Source of the DNA: Halomonas nitroreducens | GTDB taxonomy: Bacteria > Pseudomonadota > Gammaproteobacteria > Pseudomonadales > Halomonadaceae | Length of the DNA: 64,000 bases | Assembly (NCBI RefSeq): GCF_003966155.1 | Contig: NZ_RXNS01000005.1 | Location: forward strand, 124,001-188,000 | Direction of reading: 5' to 3' | Shown here: in pieces, positions 1-6,938 of the stretch | Numbering within the stretch: the stretch's first letter is position 1 | Layout: every line of letters starts with the position of its first letter | Program-made: the position numbers and the translations under genes | Notes under the pieces: generated by a model | What the model saw: only the letters and a program-made list of their open reading frames with translations | Database searches by the model: none | Told to the model about the DNA's origin: nothing

Positions 1-162
1 TTGTCGCAGCGGGGGGGAGGGCGGGCCCTTGGGAGTCCGGCGCCCATGGCCTTGATCTGTATCATGCCGAGGTGGCATCTCTTGGCTAGGATATCAGTAG
101 CAACCCCCAACGGGCACGGCGAGGGCATCGGGTCCTGGTCGCGACGATTCAGCAGGGAGGAG

Positions 163-633
163 ATGACCATGCGCTTCCATCAGGTCCGGGAACTGGTGAG
201 CTGGGCGGCCGACTATCATGGTCGGCTTCAGGCGGCCTACAGCCGGCTCGCCGGCGGAGAGGTGACGGAGCGGGTCCGGCTGGCGCTGGATTACCTGGCC
301 GATCATGAGCGGCGCATGCAGCGCGATCTGGAGGAGTACCTCGCCGACGGCAGCGACCATCGCAAGGTGCTCGACACCTGGTTCGACGACCCCAACGACT
401 TCCCCCATGCCCCGGTCCTCGAGCGGCTGCCCGGCGATATCGGTTCCACCGGGGTCGAGAACGTGCTGGCCACGGCGCTCACCATGCATCGTACCCTGCA
501 GGATCTGTATCGCCACCGTGCCGAACTAGCCGGTGGCCAGGCGGAGCGCGAATTCTTCACGGCCTTGGCCGAGGGCCAGGACGCCGAAGTCCGTCGCCTG
601 TCCCGGGACATGCTGAGACTCGAAGACTACTGA
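163..633 (+). CDS. Small helical hypothetical protein (ferritin-like fold guess)
   Basis: 156 residues, rich in Glu, Arg and Leu, and predicted almost wholly helical. It has no signal peptide and no membrane segment. I chose the ATG at 163 because a GGAGG-type ribosome site sits directly upstream; the frame is open back to the window edge, but that stretch reads like non-coding DNA. The segment near DYLADHERRM, with several Glu/His pairs, resembles two-helix ferritin-like or rubrerythrin-like proteins, but no complete diiron motif can be seen. It is not clearly linked to its downstream neighbour. Function unknown; the fold suggestion is inference only. Confidence 0.6.
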   Translation: MTMRFHQVRELVSWAADYHGRLQAAYSRLAGGEVTERVRLALDYLADHERRMQRDLEEYLADGSDHRKVLDTWFDDPNDFPHAPVLERLPGDIGSTGVENVLATALTMHRTLQDLYRHRAELAGGQAEREFFTALAEGQDAEVRRLSRDMLRLEDY

Positions 634-707
634 GCAGGCGACGCCCGAGGCGAGGCTGACTAGGCTGGGGGCAGGTTCTGTCCATTCGCCCCCTGTCAGG
701 AGAGCCC

Positions 708-1970
708 ATGCGCCAGTCCCCGCATCCTGTCCCGTCACCGTCTCCTGAGACTTTTCTGCCAAGCCTGTCCAGACTCATCGACACCCCGCCCACTGGCGAG
801 GAAGTGCTCGAGGTTCATGCCCTTCTCGGCGACGCTCTCAGGGCCCGGGCCAGCGATATTCACCTGGATCCCTTCGAGGGAGGGTTGCGCCTGCGCCTGC
901 GCATCGACGGCCATGTCGTCGATGCGGCCACTGTCGAAGCCGGCCTTGGCCAGCGACTGATCAATCAGTTCAAGGTCCTCGCCGGGCTCAACCCGGTGCC
1001 GTCGTTGGCCACGACCGAGGGTAGCTTCGGCTGGTCACCGGACGAGTCGGGCGAGGTCGAGGAGCACTTCCTGCGGGTCACGGCGGTGAAGTGCGTGGCC
1101 GGCGAGAAGCTGGCCGTGCGCTTTCTGGCCGCACCGCCCGCCTTCCCGGATCCTGGGGCCCTGGGGCTGGGCGAGCACGGGGTGCGGGGACTGAGACGCT
1201 GGCTGGATGCCACGGCGGGTATGCTGCTGGTCGCCGGCCCCACCGGGGCCGGCAAGACCACGACGCTCTACACCCTCCTGGAGCAGCTGCGGCTAAGCGA
1301 CAGCCAGGTGGTCACGCTGGAGGATCCGGTCGAGTACGAGCTGCCGGGCATCAACCAGGTGCAGGTCGATGCGGGCAGCGGACTCGATTTCGCCTCTGGC
1401 ACACGCTCCATGCTACGCCTGGACCCCGACTATGTGCTGATCGGCGAGCTGCGCGATCCGGGGTCCGCCCAGGCGGCGGTCAGTGTCGCCAACGGCGGCC
1501 GCTCGCTGATGGCCACCCTGCATAGCCGCGATGCCGTGGGCGTGGTCTCCACGCTGCGCCAGCTGGGTCTCGATGATGCCGAGATCGCGGCCAGCCTTGG
1601 TCTGGTGATCGCCCAGCGACTGGTGCGCCGGCTCTGTACGGCCTGCCGTCGGCTGGGCCCCGTGGCGCCCGAAGAGGCCGACTGGCTGTCGGCGGTAGGC
1701 GCCGCGGTGCCCCGGCGCGCCTGGTCGGCAGTGGGCTGTGAACGCTGCCAGGGCCTGGGCTATTACGGCCGCACCGGGGTCTTCGAGGTCTGGCAGCCGT
1801 CCGCCGAGGACCAGGGGCGCCTGCTGCGCCATGCCGACGAGATCGAGCTGCGCCGTGGCCTGGTCGAGCGAGGCGAGACCCTGATGCTCGCTGACGGCCT
1901 GGCCAAGGCGGAGGCCGGGGTAACGACCCTGCGCGAGGCATTGCGAATGGGCGCTATCCTCGCGGCCTGA
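708..1970 (+). CDS. GspE/PilB/PilT-like secretion or pilus ATPase, orphan
   Basis: 420-residue P-loop ATPase of the type II secretion / type IV pilus family, which powers assembly of pseudopilins or pilins at the inner membrane. Visible features: an N-terminal segment with HLDPFEGGLRLRLRIDG typical of GspE, Walker A GPTGAGKTTTLY at about residue 177, a His/Asp box region, Walker B-like DPDYVLIGELRDP near residue 239, and a C-terminal zinc site from a CxxC pair in RLCTACRR and another in CERCQG. It is shorter than full GspE/PilB because the large N1 domain is missing. AGGAGAG precedes the ATG. No pilin, GspF or secretin genes are nearby, so partner and substrate are unknown. Its last 17 bases overlap the convergent phosphoketolase gene. 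Confidence 0.85.
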   Translation: MRQSPHPVPSPSPETFLPSLSRLIDTPPTGEEVLEVHALLGDALRARASDIHLDPFEGGLRLRLRIDGHVVDAATVEAGLGQRLINQFKVLAGLNPVPSLATTEGSFGWSPDESGEVEEHFLRVTAVKCVAGEKLAVRFLAAPPAFPDPGALGLGEHGVRGLRRWLDATAGMLLVAGPTGAGKTTTLYTLLEQLRLSDSQVVTLEDPVEYELPGINQVQVDAGSGLDFASGTRSMLRLDPDYVLIGELRDPGSAQAAVSVANGGRSLMATLHSRDAVGVVSTLRQLGLDDAEIAASLGLVIAQRLVRRLCTACRRLGPVAPEEADWLSAVGAAVPRRAWSAVGCERCQGLGYYGRTGVFEVWQPSAEDQGRLLRHADEIELRRGLVERGETLMLADGLAKAEAGVTTLREALRMGAILAA

Positions 1971-4368
1971 CCTGGCGAAGCACGTCCGGCGCGCTCTCGC
2001 CGGCGAGGGCCCGGCGCTCGTCGGCATCCAGCAGTGACGCCAGGCAAGCACCGGTCACCTCGCTGGCCGCCGCCAGCACGTGGGCCCAGGTGGCCCGGTT
2101 GGCGAACAGCATGCCGAAGGTGTCCAGGGTCCCGCCCCGGTTGCGATAGCCGAGAAAGCGCGTGCCGTCGCCGGTGTCCAGGGGCCGCAGGACGCCGTTC
2201 AGAGGCTCGGGGCGCCCATGGCAGAGGAACACTCGGGCGGGGCAGTCGGCCACCCGCTCGGTCCGGGCGTTGGCCTCGAGTGTCACGCCGGCCTCGCGAG
2301 CGTCACGGGGCTGGCGCAGCCGCCCCGGCGATTGGATGGCATAGAGGCTGGTCGCGATACCGGCGCGGTCCAGCCGGGCCAGTGCCTTGTCCATCTCGAT
2401 CAGCTGGTAGGCGCCGAGCGCGAATAGCTGCAGGGCAGGGGCCTCGGCCTCGTGCAGGCACAGCACGCCGTCACGCTCCAGGCGCCGGGCCTGGTCGGCA
2501 TCGAGTCGTACCGGGACCGGGTTCTTGGGGACCACCATCACCGCGACCCGGCCACGGCTGTGGTAGAGAGAATACAGCGCCTGGACGGTACTGGGGGCGT
2601 CCACCGGGAACAGGGTGGGGGCCACGTCGTCCATCTCGCCGAGCCAGGCCTCGCAGAGGGTGGGGTCCTGGTGGGACTGCTCGTTCTTGCCGTTTTCCCA
2701 GACATGCGAGCTGGCCAGGATGGGGACCGTGAGCCAGCCGGGAGGGCGTCCCGCCTCGTGGCCGTGGCGGGCGAAGATGATTTCCTGACGCATCGCGCCG
2801 AGCATCTTGACCGCAAAGGCCTCGTAGCTGGCGACCAGGTTGAGGCCATGCTTGTTGCCCAGGGTCGCGCTGACCACGGCCTCTTCGTTGAGCGCGGTGA
2901 TCACGGCGCCATCCAGCGCCTCGGCCACCTCCGGTTCCGGATCAGTGACCCGGTGACGGAGACGGTCGAGGGTGTGATTCAGGCGGTTGCTGCGCATCTC
3001 GTCCGGGTTGCCCACGCGCACGCGAAGCCCGGGGTTTGCCTCGACCAGGCCGACAAAGGCGAGATCCACCGCGGCCATGGGCGAGACGGCCTCGCCCGGT
3101 GTGAAGGTCGGCAGCGCGGGCAGTTCTGGCAGGGGCGGGTGGGGGGCGGCGAGGGCATGGTCGCGTTCCCGGGGGCGTGCCGTCCGGGCATGGTCGTTGA
3201 GCCGGGCAACGGCGGCGACCAGGGACTCCCGGGGAACATGCAGTCGTGCCGCCCCCTGACGGAAGCGACGGCGAGCCTCGGCATCGATCGCCGGGTTCTC
3301 GCCCAGGGGAAGGTTATGGGCGGCGTTGGTGCCGGCCCCCGGGAACCCGTAGCCCTTGATCGTCTCGGCGATCACATAGGGCATGCGCACCGGGTAGCGG
3401 GTCTTGCCGGTGGCAATGGGCCCGGCCTGCTCGTCGAGTTCCTCCTCCGCGGTGAGGATCGCCCAGGCCACCGCGGCGGGATCCCGGCCATCGACGGTCA
3501 GCGGCGAGAAGCCGTTCAGCGTGAGGTGATCCTGGAACCAGGCGGTACCGCCGGCCTGGTTCATGCCGGTGCGCTGGTCGATGCGCCGGCCGTTGGCGAT
3601 CATCACCGGTACCAGGTCGCCACTGTCCTCGGCGCGCCACCAACGCGGGACCCAGTCCGAGCCGCGCTGTTCCTCGAAGGCCCCGTCGCTGAGGAAGGCC
3701 ACCAGCGAATCTCCCGCGAGCGGCATATGGGCATACTGCAGGCCGGCGAACCCCAGGTAGCCGCCCTCGCCGGTGCCACCGGCGGTATGCGGGTTCACGT
3801 GGCTGCCGAGGGGGGAGACGGGGTGGCCGCCGGCATCGACGGCGCTGCGGTAGAAGTCCGTCACCAGGCGGCTCAGGCCGGTATCGCTGAGCCCGTAGCG
3901 GGCGGCGTGGCTTGGCGTCATGTTGTCCACCAGCACGTTCACCGCGTCGATGGCCGCCACGCAATGGCCCTGGCCCATGGTCCAGGAACGGGTGCGCCCG
4001 GAGAGGCTGTTGGCCAGCAGGTAGCCGACATAGGCGGGGACCATGTTGAGCGCGCCGCCGGTATGCCCCTGGGGCGCGGGCTTGAAGTCCTCGGCGGCGA
4101 GCTCGCCGCCGTCGAGGCGCACGCGTTGGCAGTAGGTCATATGAACCACCAGCCACATGCCCATGCTGGCCAGCCGGTCCGCGGCATGGAACCGCGCCAG
4201 CCAATCCCGGTGCGTCTTGGCGTCCGGCGCGTGATGATCGAGCAGCTGGGCGATGCGCGCCCGGGTGGTGGGTTCGTGGCGAATCACGCCGAGCCCCCGG
4301 GCCCAGTGCGCGAAGGAGAAGATATCGGAACTGTCGTCGAATGGCGACGGGGGAAGGGGCTGCGACAT
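1954..4368 (-). CDS. xfp: Phosphoketolase (Xfp/Xpk family)
   Basis: Thiamine-diphosphate enzyme that cleaves xylulose-5-phosphate and/or fructose-6-phosphate with phosphate to acetyl phosphate plus an aldose phosphate, in the cytosol. 804 residues, the usual length for the family. Diagnostic stretches are GHTGGALNMVPAYVGYLL and TMGQGHCVAAID in the N-terminal TPP domain, and the C-terminal transketolase-like half with SYEAFAVKMLGAMRQE. I prefer the ATG at 4368 (AGGA 11 bases upstream) to an in-frame TTG at 4398. It is divergent from the L,D-transpeptidase gene and not obviously in an operon; no acetate kinase or phosphotransacetylase is adjacent. Whether it prefers the C5 or C6 substrate cannot be read from sequence alone. 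Confidence 0.93.
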   Translation of the reverse strand: MSQPLPPSPFDDSSDIFSFAHWARGLGVIRHEPTTRARIAQLLDHHAPDAKTHRDWLARFHAADRLASMGMWLVVHMTYCQRVRLDGGELAAEDFKPAPQGHTGGALNMVPAYVGYLLANSLSGRTRSWTMGQGHCVAAIDAVNVLVDNMTPSHAARYGLSDTGLSRLVTDFYRSAVDAGGHPVSPLGSHVNPHTAGGTGEGGYLGFAGLQYAHMPLAGDSLVAFLSDGAFEEQRGSDWVPRWWRAEDSGDLVPVMIANGRRIDQRTGMNQAGGTAWFQDHLTLNGFSPLTVDGRDPAAVAWAILTAEEELDEQAGPIATGKTRYPVRMPYVIAETIKGYGFPGAGTNAAHNLPLGENPAIDAEARRRFRQGAARLHVPRESLVAAVARLNDHARTARPRERDHALAAPHPPLPELPALPTFTPGEAVSPMAAVDLAFVGLVEANPGLRVRVGNPDEMRSNRLNHTLDRLRHRVTDPEPEVAEALDGAVITALNEEAVVSATLGNKHGLNLVASYEAFAVKMLGAMRQEIIFARHGHEAGRPPGWLTVPILASSHVWENGKNEQSHQDPTLCEAWLGEMDDVAPTLFPVDAPSTVQALYSLYHSRGRVAVMVVPKNPVPVRLDADQARRLERDGVLCLHEAEAPALQLFALGAYQLIEMDKALARLDRAGIATSLYAIQSPGRLRQPRDAREAGVTLEANARTERVADCPARVFLCHGRPEPLNGVLRPLDTGDGTRFLGYRNRGGTLDTFGMLFANRATWAHVLAAASEVTGACLASLLDADERRALAGESAPDVLRQVRPRG

Positions 4369-4451
4369 GGTGATGTCTGTCCTGGGCGACGGCGACAAGC
4401 GCTCGGGATGTCTCCCAGCCTAGTTGGCCGTTGCCTCAGGGCAAGACGGAG

Positions 4452-4477
4452 CCGGCGTCCCCTGACAGAGACGCCGG
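4452..4477. repeat. Perfect 8-bp inverted repeat around a -35 box
   Basis: CCGGCGTC at 4452-4459 and GACGCCGG at 4470-4477 are exact reverse complements separated by 10 bases. The gap contains the putative -35 hexamer CTGACA (4462-4467) of the L,D-transpeptidase promoter. It could be an operator for a dimeric regulator or simply a GC-rich dyad. Confidence 0.5.
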
Positions 4478-4490
4478 AATACGCTATAAA
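4462..4490 (+). promoter_or_regulatory. Sigma-70 promoter for the L,D-transpeptidase gene
   Basis: -35 CTGACA (4462-4467, one mismatch to consensus), 17-base spacer, -10 TATAAA (4485-4490). The ATG follows about 30 bases downstream. This is one of the best promoter matches in the window. Confidence 0.6.
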
Positions 4491-4521
4491 GGCGCTCACG
4501 CTTTCCTGCCACGATGCTTCC

Positions 4522-5154
4522 ATGACGAAAAAGGTGGAGATGCCAGTCCTTTCCCGTCGCCGCTTCGGCCTGCTGGCCCTGAGCGCCTCCCTCTGGCCAT
4601 GGGCGCCCGCCCAGGCCGACACGACCCTGATGACCGACCTGCTGGCGAACGCCACGTCGCCGCGGCATCCCGGCGAGCTCTGGGTGCTGGTTGACGACCG
4701 CGAGGCATCGCTCAGCCTCTACCGGGGCGAGGCGCGCCTGGAGCACTATGCGCCGATCTCGCTGGGCCGGGGCGGTGCCAAGCCCCAGCGCGTGCGCGGC
4801 GACCGGGCCACCCCCCTGGGCGAGTTCCGGGTGAACCGGTTCAACCGTCAGAGCAAGTTCCATATCTTCGTCGGCCTGGACTATCCCACGCCGACCCATG
4901 CCCGGCTGGCCCTGGCGTCGGGGCTCTACAGCCAGCAGGACTATGACGATTACTTCTCCTATTACCGCCGCCACGGGGCGCCTCCCCAGGACACGGTGCT
5001 GGGGGGGGATATCGGCATCCATGGGGTCGGCGTCGGTGATCCCGAGATCCACCGCCGCTTCCACTGGACCGACGGCTGCGTGGCGGTCACCGATGCCCAA
5101 GTGGAGCGCCTGTCGTCGATGATCGACATTGGCACGCGAGTCGTGATCCGCTAG
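4522..5154 (+). CDS. L,D-transpeptidase family protein (YkuD), periplasmic
   Basis: 210 residues with an N-terminal RRRF segment, a hydrophobic stretch and AQA cleavage site (SRRRFGLLALSAS...APAQA), so it is exported; the twin-arginine look raises the Tat route. The catalytic region has the YkuD pattern: His167 in GDIGIHGVG and Cys186 in HWTDGCVAV. The family forms or remodels 3-3 peptidoglycan cross-links or attaches lipoproteins to peptidoglycan. The C-terminal layout resembles the short YafK-type group. The ATG at 4522 was chosen; an ATG at 4540 in the same frame would shorten the signal peptide. It lies just upstream of the Lpp-type lipoprotein, which suggests an envelope-anchoring or amidase-like role. 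Exact reaction is uncertain. Confidence 0.85.
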   Translation: MTKKVEMPVLSRRRFGLLALSASLWPWAPAQADTTLMTDLLANATSPRHPGELWVLVDDREASLSLYRGEARLEHYAPISLGRGGAKPQRVRGDRATPLGEFRVNRFNRQSKFHIFVGLDYPTPTHARLALASGLYSQQDYDDYFSYYRRHGAPPQDTVLGGDIGIHGVGVGDPEIHRRFHWTDGCVAVTDAQVERLSSMIDIGTRVVIR

Positions 5155-5185
5155 GCTTTATATGCGCTAGGGACGCTCTAGTCGG

Positions 5186-5212
5186 TAGACAAGCGTTGTG
5201 TCTTGCTATAGA
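5186..5212 (+). promoter_or_regulatory. Probable promoter for the lpp-type gene
   Basis: TAGACA (5186-5191) and an extended -10 TGCTATAGA (5204-5212). The spacer is only 15 bases, so the extended -10 probably carries the recognition. It implies a 5' leader of about 110 bases ahead of the start codon. Confidence 0.4.
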
Positions 5213-5330
5213 ACAGCGTTTGACTCCTGTGACACGCAGCAGACATTGCTGTAGGAAGACCTGCAATTGCAGGAAGCCTGTTCTTCAGGCATCACCAACG
5301 CAGTACCAAGGAAGACCCAAGGAGAACACC

Positions 5331-5594
5331 ATGACTATGAAGACCACTCTTAAGCTGACCGCCGCTGCTGCCTCTCTCGCCGTTCTGGCCGGCTGTGCCT
5401 CTTCCAGCGCCCTGGAAGAAGTCCGCATGACTGCCGAGTCCGCTCAGGCCGACGCCGCCGAAGCGCGCAGCATCGCCACCCAGGCACAGAACACCGCTAA
5501 CCAGGCACAGCGTGACGCTCAGGCGGCTCTGCAGATGTCCCAGCAGAACCGTGAAGAGATGAACCGCATGTTCGAGCGTTCCATGCGCAAGTAA
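5331..5594 (+). CDS. lpp: Murein lipoprotein (Lpp / OprI type)
   Basis: 87 residues. MTMKTTLKLTAAAAS followed by lipobox LAGC gives lipidation at Cys22 and a mature protein of about 66 residues, close to Pseudomonas OprI and a little longer than E. coli Lpp. The mature part is an Ala/Gln-rich heptad coiled coil (AQADAAEARSIATQAQN), which trimerises in the periplasm. The C-terminal Lys (SMRK) is the residue L,D-transpeptidases link to meso-diaminopimelate. A strong AAGGAGAA ribosome site precedes the ATG at 5331 and a strong terminator follows, as expected for a very abundant monocistronic message. It lies between two L,D-transpeptidase genes, its likely enzymatic partners. Confidence 0.93.
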   Translation: MTMKTTLKLTAAAASLAVLAGCASSSALEEVRMTAESAQADAAEARSIATQAQNTANQAQRDAQAALQMSQQNREEMNRMFERSMRK

Positions 5595-5641
5595 TCCCCG
5601 GATTCCCACGCCAGGCGCGCCGCCTGGCGATGCGGTATCGG

Positions 5642-5674
5642 AAACCACTCCTCCTGAGAGGGGTGGTTTTTTTT
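5642..5674 (+). terminator. Rho-independent terminator after lpp
   Basis: A 12-base stem (5642-5653 with 5658-5669, one G-T wobble), CTGA loop, and eight consecutive T residues at 5667-5674. It lies about 50 bases after the lpp stop codon. Confidence 0.9.
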
Positions 5675-5741
5675 GTCCCGACGCCATGACGGGGCTGCCA
5701 TGCCCCGGCGAGCCGGTCCTCGGGCCGGCTCGCCGTTGGCA

Positions 5742-6824
5742 TCAGCCCTGTGGCGGCAGCTGTTCGTACAGGCTCGGCCGGGCCGCGATCAGCTCCAGGC
5801 GGTCATACAGGGTTTCCGGGGTCGGGGCCGGCTCGGCGGGTTCGGGGGCGGCCTCGAGCGCCACCGGCATGCCGCCGGGGATCTCCACCACCTCGCGCAG
5901 CCGGGAATAGTCGACCGGGTACTCGAGCCCTTCGGTGCTGGCATCGACCTGGCCGAGTGCCTCGGTGACCCGCTGGATACTGGTGCCCTGTTTCTCGTCC
6001 AGATAGGGGTAGGCCTGGACATAGAGGGTGCCGTCGGACCAGCCCAGCTTGAAGCTCTCGTTGATCAGCCGTACCTGGGTGCCCACCGCGATCTGGTCGA
6101 ACAGGTGCTCCACATCCTGCGGCAGCATCCGCACGCAGCCGTGGGAGACGCGCATGCCCACACCCTCCGGCTTGTTGGTGCCGTGGATCAGGTAGCCGGG
6201 AATGCCGAGGCGCATCTTGCGGGTGCCCAGCGGGTTGTCCGGGCCGGCAGGCACCACGCTGGGCAGGGGGTCGCCGGCCTCGGCGTGTTCGCGGCGGATG
6301 GACTCCGGCGGGTACCAGGCAGGATCCTTGACCTTCTCGGTGATGGTGGTGTTGCCCAGCGGCGTCTCCCAGTCCTGGCGGCCCACCCCGAGAGGGTAGG
6401 TCTGGACGATGCGCGGCTCGCCTTCCGCGGCCGGGGGATAGTAGTAGAGGCGCATCTCGGCGACATTGATCACGATGCCGTTACGCGACGCATCGGGCAG
6501 GATAAACTGGCCGGGAATCGTCACCTCGGTGCCTTCGCCGGGATACCAGACGCTGACGTCCGGGTTGGCGCGCACCATGGCCCGGTAGCCGATACCGTGC
6601 TCATGGCCGATATCGATCAGGGTGTCTTCCTTGTCGGCCTCGACGGTGTAGACCTCGCCGACTAGGTCGCCTTCCTCAGGAAGCAAATAGTAGCCGCGAG
6701 GCAGATCCTCGTTGGCCTGCAGCGGGACGGCGAGGGCGCCGCAGAGCCCTAGCGCCAGGGTGGCGCGGGCGGCATGCGCGAGCAGTGGGGAAGGGGTCAT
6801 TGCAGTCATCGTCTCTGAAGTCAT
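5742..6824 (-). CDS. L,D-transpeptidase ErfK/YbiS-like with LysM-type N-terminus
   Basis: 360 residues, with a signal peptide ending near LQA-NEDLP, then a LysM-like segment (YTVEADKEDTLIDIGHEHGI), then the YkuD domain with IHGTNKPEGVG and the catalytic SHGCVRM. This is the layout of the E. coli ErfK/YbiS/YcfS/YnhG group, periplasmic enzymes that attach the Lpp C-terminal Lys to peptidoglycan or make 3-3 cross-links. An acidic, Pro-rich tail follows (EPAEPAPTPETL). Three in-frame ATGs (6824, 6809, 6800) are possible and none has a clear ribosome site. It converges on lpp, which supports a role in tethering that lipoprotein. Confidence 0.9.
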   Translation of the reverse strand: MTSETMTAMTPSPLLAHAARATLALGLCGALAVPLQANEDLPRGYYLLPEEGDLVGEVYTVEADKEDTLIDIGHEHGIGYRAMVRANPDVSVWYPGEGTEVTIPGQFILPDASRNGIVINVAEMRLYYYPPAAEGEPRIVQTYPLGVGRQDWETPLGNTTITEKVKDPAWYPPESIRREHAEAGDPLPSVVPAGPDNPLGTRKMRLGIPGYLIHGTNKPEGVGMRVSHGCVRMLPQDVEHLFDQIAVGTQVRLINESFKLGWSDGTLYVQAYPYLDEKQGTSIQRVTEALGQVDASTEGLEYPVDYSRLREVVEIPGGMPVALEAAPEPAEPAPTPETLYDRLELIAARPSLYEQLPPQG

Positions 6825-6938
6825 TCGTCAAGGAGCCGGGCGGCGATCGCGTCCCTGGGGCGCCGTGTGAGGTTAGAGTGCCCGAGACACGGCCGGTTCG
6901 CTAGAGTGGGGCCACGATTGAGGTTCAAGGGCCGAGGG

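Noticed and set aside
1..162. Extension of the first frame to the window edge
   Set aside because: Low-quality composition, and a good ribosome site supports the start at 163.
2452..4521. A very long + frame running into the L,D-transpeptidase
   Set aside because: It is antisense to phosphoketolase; only the part from 4522, after a promoter and with a signal peptide, is protein-like.
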